14,510 nt of DNA from a bacterium (lineage in GTDB: Bacteria > Zixibacteria > MSB-5A5 > GN15 > FEB-12), in assembly GCA_030640905.1 (NCBI GenBank), contig DAOWIM010000211.1, positions 1 through 14,510 on the forward strand, written 5' to 3'. The translations under genes and the position numbers were made by a program. Below are positions 1 to 7,072 of the stretch, in pieces. The stretch's first letter is position 1. Every line of letters starts with the position of its first letter. The notes below the pieces were generated by a model, which saw nothing but the letters and a program-made list of their open reading frames with translations, was not told the DNA's origin and made no database searches.

Positions 1-524
1 AAGCAAAAGTCAAACTGATTGAGAAAGACTCCGACATCGCTCTGGCCAAGAAGGAAATTGATCGCGTCGAGCAGGAACTGGCCGCTACGGTCCGTCAGCC
101 CGCCGATGCCGAGCAGCATCGCCTGGAGGCCGAAGCCAAAGGCATGGCCGAAGCTAAAAGAATTCAGGGCGAGGTTGAAGCTGAACTGATCCAGAAAGTC
201 GGCAAGGCCGAAGCCGATGCTCTCCGTCAGAAGGCCGAATCGTGGAACGCCCATTCCCAACCGGCTCTACTTCAGATGATGTTTGACAAACTGCCGGAGT
301 TGGCGCGTGAGATGGCTGCCCCGATTTCAAAAATTGATAAAATCGTAATGGTCTCCAATGACGGCAAACTCGGCACCTCCAAAATCACCGGTGAACTGGC
401 CACAATGATGAGTCAGCTGCCGATGGTTGTTAAGGAGATGTCAGGGTTCGATCTGGAAGCCTGGCTTAAGAACTACACGAGTACTAAAGTAGACAGCGGA
501 ACCGGAGCCTCTGAGAAGGAATAA
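1..524 (+). CDS. Flotillin-family (SPFH) membrane scaffold protein, C-terminal part
   Basis: The reading frame is open from the left edge (first full codon at position 3) to a TAA at 522-524, so the N-terminus and SPFH domain lie outside the window. The visible 173 residues begin with an Ala/Glu/Lys-rich coiled coil (AEAKGMAEAKRIQGEVEAEL region). A C-terminal domain follows, with the pattern LLQMMFDKLPELA, then ISKIDKIVMVSNDG, then a region of small hydrophobic residues. This is the arrangement of the flotillin C-terminal domain. Flotillins are membrane-anchored oligomers that organise ordered membrane microdomains. The stop lies 3 nt before the next start, so this gene is probably the upstream member of the aminotransferase-ndk-pckA operon. 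The usual flotillin partner NfeD is not visible on this side. Family assignment is confident; the exact role is not. Confidence 0.85.
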   Translation, partial: AKVKLIEKDSDIALAKKEIDRVEQELAATVRQPADAEQHRLEAEAKGMAEAKRIQGEVEAELIQKVGKAEADALRQKAESWNAHSQPALLQMMFDKLPELAREMAAPISKIDKIVMVSNDGKLGTSKITGELATMMSQLPMVVKEMSGFDLEAWLKNYTSTKVDSGTGASEKE

Positions 525-527
525 TCG

Positions 528-2873
528 ATGATTTCCAATCGGATTGGCCGGCTTGAGCTATCCTCCACCCTTCGCATTAGCGCCAAAGCAAAGGCAATGC
601 GGGGCGAGGGGATCGATGTCATCGACTTCTCGGTGGGTGAACCAGACTTCAACACTCCCGAAGTTATCAAGGATGCCGCACGACAGGCACTTGACGATAA
701 CTTCACCGGTTACACTCGCAACGATGGTATCCCCGAATTAAAAGAAGCTATTCGCAATCGTTTCAGGACCGATCATGGTCTTGAGTACAACGACAACGAG
801 GTAATTGTTTCCTGCGGCGCCAAACAATCGCTGTACAACGTCTTTATGGCAACCATCAATAAGGACGAAGAAGTTATTATCCCGGCCCCATACTGGGTGT
901 CGTACCCGCAACAAGTGCTGATGGTAAAGGGCAAACCTGTCATTGTCCCAACAAAAGAAGAGAACGGGTTCCGCTTGACTCCCGAGGAACTGAAAGCCAA
1001 TATCAGTTTCAACACTAAGGCTTTAATCCTCAACAACCCGTCCAATCCTACCGGTTCCGCTTATACGCGAGAACAGCTAATGGAACTTTGCGAGTTGGCC
1101 GTCGCCGAGGGGCTGTTGATTATCTCCGATGAGATTTACGAAAACATCGTCTATGATGATTACCGCTTCTGCTCGGTGGCTTCCCTCAGTGACAAAATCA
1201 AAGCCCGAACGGTTGTAATCAATGGCGTTTCCAAGTCATACGCCATGACGGGGTGGCGTATCGGTTATGCCGCCGGACCTCGCGAGATAATCGGCGCAAT
1301 GAACATCGTGCAGTCACACACAACATCGGGCGCCAACTCAATTGCCCAGCGAGCCGCCGCCGAAGCACTCTCGGGACATCAGTCCGAGGTCAATCAGATG
1401 GTTGCCGAGTTCAAGACCCGACGCAATTACATGCTGAACAAGATACGTCGCATTCCCGGTGTGTCATGCTACGAGCCGCAGGGAGCGTTCTACCTCTTCC
1501 CTAACGTATCGTCCTACTATAACACCGAATATGGTGGCATGAAGATTCGCAATTCGTACGGTCTCGCTTACTACCTGCTCAGGGAAGCGGCGGTAGCGCT
1601 GGTTCCGGGTAGCGCCTTTGGTTCAGAACAGAACATCCGAATCTCGTATGCTACATCGATGGACAAGATCGAGGAAGGCACCGACCGGATCATCGAAGCT
1701 ATGGCGAAGCTCAAGGAATCACCTAAGTACAAGCGAATAGCGCTGCAGAATATAATGACCGAACCACGCGGCATGACCGACGCCAAAACCGATGTCACTG
1801 TTGAGCAGCGCGATGCTCTGGTACAGGAAGCAGAGAGCGCTCTGCCGTATGATCGATATTTCGAGTGGAATGCCAACATCAACGGAATCATTATCCAACT
1901 CCGTACCAACGTTCCACATCTCTACGACTTCTGGGTCGAAAACTGGTATCCGGCTCAACTTGAATCGGACCTTGAGCCACACGGAATCATCTATGCTGTC
2001 GATGGTGTCCCCGGACGCCAGCCTTATGGATACTACTCCCCCGAGATGAAAACGGCCGTCCTGTTCAACACGACATACTATGGACAGGTACGGGCGTGGG
2101 CGCTGGGGATGGTAGCGCAGGCAAGCGAACGGCTTCTTGATGTTCACGGCATTCGAGCCGCAGCCGTTGATTTTGATGGTCACGGTCTGGCGCTGATTGG
2201 TCCAAAGGGTACCGGTCGTGGAACAGTGTTCCATCGTTTGCTGGAGGATGACGCAGCGCGTTTCCTCACCAACGACTGGCTGTTCGCAAGGTATCGTGGC
2301 AACGATGTGATTGCCGATGCCCCCGAACGGAAGTTCTACCTCAAGACAGCAATAGCGCAGATGCTCCCACGCTACGGACGTATCTTCGATCGCAGCAAGT
2401 GCGAAAATGTCACCACAACCCGCGCCGACTGGACGAACATCAAGGCGCTTCAGGATGAGTGCCCGCTCGACCTGGGTGAACCATATTGCTACTGGGGTTC
2501 GGAAGATTCCCGGGCGTTGATTGATCCGGCCTGGATTGGCGGACCTCAGAGATATGTCAAACGGACTCATCTGAAAACTATCGCTATTCTCGCGTTCGAG
2601 CCCAACGCTCCAGCGGTTGAGAAACTGGACGAAGCTGCTGCTCTCGACTTGATAACCACCGGCAAGTACAGATTACCATCCGGTGGCGGCATGACACCGT
2701 ACCGAACGCAGCCATTTTTTAATCCGTACCTGCTGTCCTCTTCGCCCGATCAGGAAGACCTGCAACGGCGCAATTACCATCAGTTGTTCCGGATGACCCA
2801 GACATACAAAGTCAACCTGGCGTCAATTCCAGCTGAGGCATTGAAGTCACGAATTAAGGAATTGATGGGATAA
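528..2873 (+). CDS. Fusion: class I PLP aminotransferase (aspartate aminotransferase-like) + HPr kinase/PEPCK-like P-loop domain
   Basis: A single open frame of 781 residues. Residues 1 to about 395 form a complete fold-type I aminotransferase of the bacterial aspartate aminotransferase type. It has DFSVGEPDF, NNPSNPTG, the SDEIY turn, the PLP-lysine motif SKSYAMTGWR (K236) and the substrate-carboxylate arginine in NIRISYATS (R371). This half should interconvert aspartate and oxaloacetate with 2-oxoglutarate/glutamate. Residues about 410-781 are a second domain. GPKGTGRGT at 558-566 sits where a Walker A loop would, but Arg564 replaces the invariant Lys. FLTNDWLF and FYLKT follow, in the order seen in PEPCK/HprK kinases (compare the neighbouring pckA). 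The domain may be a degenerate, non-catalytic kinase relative. ATG528 lies 3 nt after the flotillin stop. An internal ATG at 1755 (M410) marks the domain border but lacks a Shine-Dalgarno. A lost stop or sequencing error joining two genes cannot be excluded. Confidence 0.85.
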   Translation: MISNRIGRLELSSTLRISAKAKAMRGEGIDVIDFSVGEPDFNTPEVIKDAARQALDDNFTGYTRNDGIPELKEAIRNRFRTDHGLEYNDNEVIVSCGAKQSLYNVFMATINKDEEVIIPAPYWVSYPQQVLMVKGKPVIVPTKEENGFRLTPEELKANISFNTKALILNNPSNPTGSAYTREQLMELCELAVAEGLLIISDEIYENIVYDDYRFCSVASLSDKIKARTVVINGVSKSYAMTGWRIGYAAGPREIIGAMNIVQSHTTSGANSIAQRAAAEALSGHQSEVNQMVAEFKTRRNYMLNKIRRIPGVSCYEPQGAFYLFPNVSSYYNTEYGGMKIRNSYGLAYYLLREAAVALVPGSAFGSEQNIRISYATSMDKIEEGTDRIIEAMAKLKESPKYKRIALQNIMTEPRGMTDAKTDVTVEQRDALVQEAESALPYDRYFEWNANINGIIIQLRTNVPHLYDFWVENWYPAQLESDLEPHGIIYAVDGVPGRQPYGYYSPEMKTAVLFNTTYYGQVRAWALGMVAQASERLLDVHGIRAAAVDFDGHGLALIGPKGTGRGTVFHRLLEDDAARFLTNDWLFARYRGNDVIADAPERKFYLKTAIAQMLPRYGRIFDRSKCENVTTTRADWTNIKALQDECPLDLGEPYCYWGSEDSRALIDPAWIGGPQRYVKRTHLKTIAILAFEPNAPAVEKLDEAAALDLITTGKYRLPSGGGMTPYRTQPFFNPYLLSSSPDQEDLQRRNYHQLFRMTQTYKVNLASIPAEALKSRIKELMG

Positions 2874-2877
2874 GAAT

Positions 2878-3300
2878 ATGGCCAATACCTTAGGAATTAT
2901 CAAACCGGATGCTGTCAGACGAAAACTGGTTGGCAAAGTGATTGAACGGATTGAACGCGATGATCTCATTCTCCGAGGCGCCAAGGTGGTACACCTTACC
3001 CGCGAACGAGCCGAACAGTTCTATTCAGTGCACCAGGACAAACCGTTCTACCGGTCGCTTGTGGACTTCATGACCTCAGGACCTGTTGTTGCTCTTGTTA
3101 TCGGCGGACACAACGCTATCGACCGCTGGCGCACACTGATGGGCAACACCGATCCGGCCAAAGCGAAGTACCACACCATCCGGCGCGAGTACGGAACATC
3201 AATTGAGAAAAACGTCGTCCATGGTTCCGACAGTCCCCAGACCGCCATGAGCGAAGTCGCCTTCTTCTTCAGTGACGAGGAAATACTCCCGAAGGATTGA
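2878..3300 (+). CDS. ndk: Nucleoside diphosphate kinase
   Basis: A complete 140-residue protein of normal family length. It transfers the gamma-phosphate of ATP to nucleoside diphosphates through a phosphohistidine. Visible signatures are TLGIIKPDAV at the N-terminus (K9), the central RALMG-type segment (RTLMGNTDPAKA) and the active-site motif NVVHGSDS with His115. The start ATG is 4 nt after the stop of the aminotransferase fusion, with only a weak GGGA ahead of it, so translation is probably coupled to the upstream gene. The following pckA start lies 4 nt beyond the stop. The gene sits in a run that balances nucleotide triphosphates and PEP/oxaloacetate, although ndk placement is often incidental. 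Confidence 0.96.
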   Translation: MANTLGIIKPDAVRRKLVGKVIERIERDDLILRGAKVVHLTRERAEQFYSVHQDKPFYRSLVDFMTSGPVVALVIGGHNAIDRWRTLMGNTDPAKAKYHTIRREYGTSIEKNVVHGSDSPQTAMSEVAFFFSDEEILPKD

Positions 3301-3304
3301 AACT

Positions 3305-4240
3305 ATGGCCGAATCTGTTTACAGCCCGGAAGTATACGCACGGTTTTTCCGCGACCTGCAACGTCGTCTGAACGGTCCGAACATCAAAGAAATGACTCTG
3401 GACGAACTGCGCGAGCCGGCCATCCAAACCGGCACGAGGACAAAATACGGTTCGTACGGATGGCGTTCTGCAATTTCAAGTCGTATCGCCGAGAAGACAG
3501 TCTATCTCGGTGATGAAAAGATCAGGGAATTTCATCTTTCCGACGGTAAGAAAAACATCATCCGCAAAGCTCCCGCCGAACTCGATAAAGTCCTGCACCT
3601 GATGGAGACAATGCCGTTCGTTAAACATCGGCGTCAGATGGGCTCCAACAACGAGTACAATCCAAAATGTAATCTCTACATATCAGTAGCCGATCGGAAA
3701 AACTATCGACTGGCATACATGTGGGGGCACACGATGGGACCGATCACGAAACAACCGGGCCCGGAATTTACACTTATCCACATCCCCGAAGAACATCAGA
3801 TCCGACAGCAGGCACTCGTGCTGCCGGAATACAATCTGAGCCTTGTTCTCGGCTCGGATTACATGGGCGAGGACAAGAAAGGCTTTCTCCGAAACGGCAT
3901 GCACACCGCTTCCGCTCACGACATGCTTGGTCTGCACGCCGGAACGAAAGTTGTAATCGCTCGTGACCCCAAAACCAACAAGCTCAAAAAATACGGCGTC
4001 TTTCTTTTTGGCCTCTCTGCTACCGGCAAGTCCACCTGGTCGTGCCATCAATTGGGACTGAACTGGTCTAAGGGTGAGCGCACTTTCGTCTGTCAGGACG
4101 ACATATGCTTTCTCAAAAACGACGGTTCGGCTTACGGCAGCGAGATGAATTATTTCGTCAAAACAGATGTTGACTCCCGTATGCAGGAAGCGATGTATAA
4201 CTCCTGGTTCATAAGAGCGCACTCTATGAAAATGTCATGA
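3305..4240 (+). CDS. pckA: ATP-type phosphoenolpyruvate carboxykinase, N-terminal part (frame broken at ~4211)
   Basis: PEPCK converts oxaloacetate plus ATP to PEP plus CO2 in gluconeogenesis. This part holds the N-terminal domain and the start of the kinase domain. The P-loop GLSATGKST lies at residues 236-244 (K242), followed by the metal-binding-type acidic motif in QDDICFLKNDG and NYFVKTD. The true start is ATG3305, preceded by AAGGA at 3292-3296 inside the end of ndk; an open stretch upstream has no such support. Homologous sequence runs up to NSWF at 4208-4210. The frame then turns into an unrelated tail (IRAHSMKMS) and stops at 4240. The expected continuation, KSALYENV, is read one frame over from 4213, directly joining the next entry. 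One missing base near 4211 therefore explains the split. It may be a real mutation or a sequence error. Confidence 0.85.
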   Translation: MAESVYSPEVYARFFRDLQRRLNGPNIKEMTLDELREPAIQTGTRTKYGSYGWRSAISSRIAEKTVYLGDEKIREFHLSDGKKNIIRKAPAELDKVLHLMETMPFVKHRRQMGSNNEYNPKCNLYISVADRKNYRLAYMWGHTMGPITKQPGPEFTLIHIPEEHQIRQQALVLPEYNLSLVLGSDYMGEDKKGFLRNGMHTASAHDMLGLHAGTKVVIARDPKTNKLKKYGVFLFGLSATGKSTWSCHQLGLNWSKGERTFVCQDDICFLKNDGSAYGSEMNYFVKTDVDSRMQEAMYNSWFIRAHSMKMS

Positions 4241-5157
4241 TCGACGCCGACGGTACCCCCCAATTCCTCGACGAAAACCTCTGTGGCAATGGCCGTTCGA
4301 TTGTCATGCGCAAGCAGCTTAAGATCAAGCATGGCTGGGGACCGTTTTCGATGAAAGACATCTGGTATCCATCGCTTGACCTCCCTCCCCTTGATGAACT
4401 CGATGGCCTGATCTTTGCATTCATTACGCGCCGCAACACTATTATGACTTTCGCCCAGAAGCTGACGCCGATCCAGGCGACGCTGGCGTATCTATGGGGT
4501 GAGTCGAGCCACAGTTACGCATCCAACCCGGCCAAGGCCGGTGAGTCGGTCAGGATTGTCGGGACCGATCCGTTCATTGTTGGATCGCGCGGCGCCAAGG
4601 TAAATCATTTTCATCGAATCGTCATGGGCCTTGTCGCCAACTATCCCGGTAAGGTGCATTTCTACCAATACAACACCGGCGGCATGGGGGAAATTATTCA
4701 GCCGGCTGAAAAGGGCGCGGGCAAAAAAGTGGTCCGCAAGGTCGAACGAGTCCCCATAGACACCATGGCCGCAATCCAGCGCGGTGACCTCCGCGGAACA
4801 AATCAATATCGCCAGAGTATTCTCGGGACCGATGAGATCGTATCTGCCGAAGGCGCCGACCTCAGTTCCTACGCCCCGGAGAAATACTACTCGTCCGATC
4901 AGATCGCCAACTATCTGCGCGACCTCGTTGATGGCCGCCGTAAGTACACCGAGACGATTGCCGAAGAAGGTCTCATGCCGGAAATAATCAGAGCCGCCGA
5001 GGAATCGTACAGCATCGCTCCTCGAACCGAGACCAAGGTCTTTGCGACGTCGCGGAAATCTGACCCGCCGCCCCCCAAAGATAAACCCGCAGGCAAACTG
5101 ACCGATTGGAAACCTAACCCGAGACTGGTCCGCGATCGAGGCTGGCGGTACGGTTGA
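4237..5157 (+). CDS. pckA: ATP-type phosphoenolpyruvate carboxykinase, C-terminal part (after frameshift)
   Basis: This is the remainder of the same pckA gene in the shifted frame. Its genuine coding sense starts at about 4213 (KSALYENV), not at the ATG at 4237, which is an internal methionine of VMIDADGTPQF. Conserved features include ENLCGNGRSIV, the stretch FITRRNTIMTFAQKLTP, and VGTDPFIVGSRG with adjacent HFHRIVMG residues, corresponding to the C-terminal lobe that closes over the active site. Rejoining both parts gives about 617 residues. That is longer than the roughly 540 usual for bacterial ATP-PEPCK, and the motifs are divergent, so this belongs to an unusual branch of the family. 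The last 40 residues are Pro/Lys-rich. The apparent ATGA overlap with the first part is a by-product of the frameshift, not normal translational coupling. Confidence 0.83.
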   Translation: MIDADGTPQFLDENLCGNGRSIVMRKQLKIKHGWGPFSMKDIWYPSLDLPPLDELDGLIFAFITRRNTIMTFAQKLTPIQATLAYLWGESSHSYASNPAKAGESVRIVGTDPFIVGSRGAKVNHFHRIVMGLVANYPGKVHFYQYNTGGMGEIIQPAEKGAGKKVVRKVERVPIDTMAAIQRGDLRGTNQYRQSILGTDEIVSAEGADLSSYAPEKYYSSDQIANYLRDLVDGRRKYTETIAEEGLMPEIIRAAEESYSIAPRTETKVFATSRKSDPPPPKDKPAGKLTDWKPNPRLVRDRGWRYG

Positions 5158-5238
5158 GGCGAGCACGTTCTACCCCCGCGTAAATCGACTGAAACAACAA
5201 CGATGCGAAATTTGCCTTAGCAAAAAGACTGCGAGATT

Positions 5239-5553
5239 ATGCCAACGTATCAATATCAATGTTCCGAATGTAAGCACGAATTTGAAGAGTTTCAGAAAAT
5301 AACCGACGATGCGCTCGAATCCTGCCCCGAGTGCGATGGAAAGATCAAACGCATAATTTCCGGAGGCGCCGGGCTGTTGTTTAAGGGGTCAGGATTCTAC
5401 ATCACCGACTATCGCAGCGACGGTTACAAAAAGGACGCCGCCAGAGACTCCAGCGCGCCGGCGAAAGTGTCGGGAAAAGGGTCATCGAGTTCGTCGGACA
5501 AATCAAAAAAACCCGACTCCGGCTCCTCCTCTTCCTCCAAAAAGGACGGCTGA
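5239..5553 (+). CDS. FmdB-family zinc-ribbon protein
   Basis: A complete 104-residue protein starting MPTYQYQC, the hallmark of the FmdB family of putative regulatory proteins. Cys8/Cys11 and Cys29/Cys32 form two CxxC knuckles of a small zinc ribbon, followed by the conserved FKGSGFYITDY segment (about residues 48-58). The rest, from about residue 65, is a low-complexity Ser/Lys/Asp/Gly tail that is probably disordered. The precise role of the family is unknown; some members are linked to C1-metabolism operons. The gene begins 81 nt after pckA with a weak Shine-Dalgarno. It ends 4 nt before the oxidoreductase start, so the two are probably co-transcribed. Confidence 0.9.
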   Translation: MPTYQYQCSECKHEFEEFQKITDDALESCPECDGKIKRIISGGAGLLFKGSGFYITDYRSDGYKKDAARDSSAPAKVSGKGSSSSSDKSKKPDSGSSSSSKKDG

Positions 5554-5557
5554 TCGC

Positions 5558-6925
5558 TTGAACACTGAGCCAACCGATTTTGGACCGCTTGCCGCACAAC
5601 TGACAAATCCTGCATCCCTTATCACCAACCTTACCGACCGCGACGATTATTTCCATGACGCCACCGAAGCATCCGGCCAACCACAGGCAATCGTGCTGGC
5701 CAAATCGGAAACCGATGTAATCGCTACTATTGATTTCTGTCGGGAGAATGGGCTGGCCGTGGTGGCACGTGGAGCCGGTACTGGTCTTTCGGGGGGATGC
5801 GTACCGGTGGAGAACTGCATCGTTCTCTCGACTGAACGAATGATCGACCTTGAGATCGACTCGGCCCGTAAAAGAGCCACTTGTGACCCCGGCGTTATAA
5901 CGAAAGACCTGCTTGATGCGGCCAGTAAACATAGCCTGACTTTCCCGCCCGATCCGGCCAGTTTCGAGGAATCGACAATTGGCGGCAACGTTGCCGAGAA
6001 CGCTGGAGGATTACGCTGCAAACGGTTTGGTGTCATCAAAGACTATGTGATCGGCCTGCGTGCCGTTCTCGCCGACGGCTCAGTGATCGAGACCGGAGTT
6101 TTCAACCAGTCAGCGACCTTTGCCCTGCACGATCTGCTGATCGGTTCGGAGGGGACACTCGCTATTATCACAAAAATCGCAGTGCAGTTGATACCGACCC
6201 CGTCGCTCGGCACTACAATATTGGTTGCCTTTGACAATCCGAAAAATGCCGCTCAGACGGTCGCCGATATTGTCCGGTCCGGCATGATTCTGACGGTGAT
6301 GGAATATCTCGATGGTGACGCTGCTGACTGCTCCAATCAGTATGAAAAAACCGAGGGGCTCGACCGCGCTGCTGCAATTTTGCTGCTGGAAACGACCGGA
6401 GAAGAAAAAGCGACCCAGACTACTGCCATCAAGAAGCTCTGCCTGGCCAACAACTGCACCTATCTCCGTATCGAAAGCGACCCTGCCGCCGCCGAGCATC
6501 TCTGGGCGGTGCGACGCAATCTCTCGCTCGCTATCAAGGAAATCGCTGACTACCGAATATCGGAAGATGTGGCCGTGCCGATCTCGCGATTTCCAATACT
6601 TGTAAGTTACGTAGCAGACTTAAATCATGCTAGCATGTTGCGGATCAATGGGTTTGGGCACGCAGGTGATGGAAACCTTCATGTCACATTCATGGCACAA
6701 CACCGCACACCAGATGAAATGGGGCTGATGAAAACCGAAATCCGCAAGCTCCTTGAAAAGGCCATCCAGCTGGGTGGCACCCTGACCGGTGAGCATGGAA
6801 TCGGGCTGGCCAAGCGCGAGTACCTGCACCTTGAGTTTGACCGGGCGACGCTTGACCTGATGAAATCGGTCAAATTGACCCTTGATCCGACCGGACTACT
6901 CAATCCGGGCAAAATCTTCTCTTAG
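5558..6925 (+). CDS. FAD-linked oxidoreductase, GlcD / D-lactate dehydrogenase type
   Basis: A complete 455-residue flavoprotein of the family that oxidises 2-hydroxy acids such as glycolate or D-lactate. The N-terminal FAD-binding domain (about residues 37-175) shows ARGAGTGLSGG at 70-80, then PASFEESTIGGNVAENAGG and LLIGSEGTLAIITKI. The C-terminal FAD-oxidase domain carries RISEDVAVPIS, GFGHAGDGNLHV and GEHGIGLAKREYL, with the His residues expected at the active site, and ends in the typical LDPTGLLNPGKIF. The start is TTG at 5558, chosen because AAGGA lies about 9 nt upstream and the family N-terminus fits. No glcE or glcF iron-sulfur partner lies beside it, so the natural electron acceptor and exact substrate (glycolate or lactate) cannot be read from context. 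Confidence 0.9.
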   Translation: MNTEPTDFGPLAAQLTNPASLITNLTDRDDYFHDATEASGQPQAIVLAKSETDVIATIDFCRENGLAVVARGAGTGLSGGCVPVENCIVLSTERMIDLEIDSARKRATCDPGVITKDLLDAASKHSLTFPPDPASFEESTIGGNVAENAGGLRCKRFGVIKDYVIGLRAVLADGSVIETGVFNQSATFALHDLLIGSEGTLAIITKIAVQLIPTPSLGTTILVAFDNPKNAAQTVADIVRSGMILTVMEYLDGDAADCSNQYEKTEGLDRAAAILLLETTGEEKATQTTAIKKLCLANNCTYLRIESDPAAAEHLWAVRRNLSLAIKEIADYRISEDVAVPISRFPILVSYVADLNHASMLRINGFGHAGDGNLHVTFMAQHRTPDEMGLMKTEIRKLLEKAIQLGGTLTGEHGIGLAKREYLHLEFDRATLDLMKSVKLTLDPTGLLNPGKIFS

Positions 6926-6957
6926 CGACAAAAAAACCAATTTCGGTCTTCTCCCTC

Positions 6958-6986
6958 TTGACAAGAACCACGGTATATTGTAGAAT
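6958..6986 (+). promoter_or_regulatory. Sigma70-like promoter of citrate synthase
   Basis: TTGACA at 6958-6963 matches the -35 consensus exactly. After exactly 17 bp, TAGAAT at 6981-6986 matches 5 of 6 bases of the -10 consensus. The predicted transcription start is near 6993, giving an 80-nt leader before the citrate synthase ATG at 7073. A strong Shine-Dalgarno AAGGAG at 7061-7066 lies 6 nt from that ATG. Confidence 0.75.
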
Positions 6987-6997
6987 AGAGATTAAAC

Positions 6998-7016
6998 GTG
7001 AAAGATTTCACATGTG
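6998..7016. promoter_or_regulatory. Palindromic operator candidate at the citrate synthase transcription start
   Basis: GTGAAA-GA-TTTCAC (6998-7011) is a perfect 6-bp inverted repeat. It overlaps a second perfect 8-bp palindrome, CACATGTG (7009-7016). Both lie just downstream of the predicted start site, where a bound repressor would block transcription. They could also form a small hairpin in the leader RNA. No regulator is identified. Confidence 0.35.
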
Positions 7017-7072
7017 GAGTGTGAGCATTTATTTTATGTCAAACTCATCTCTCTATACACAAGGAGTAAGTC

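Noticed and set aside
1719..2570. Long open frame (283 codons) on the minus strand inside the aminotransferase fusion
   Set aside because: It runs antisense to a clearly coding gene, has no recognisable protein pattern and no supported start. It is a shadow of codon bias.
4200..4240. Programmed ribosomal frameshift in pckA
   Set aside because: Bringing the frames together needs a -1 shift, but there is no X-XXY-YYZ slippery heptamer and no obvious downstream stem. A plain one-base loss is simpler.
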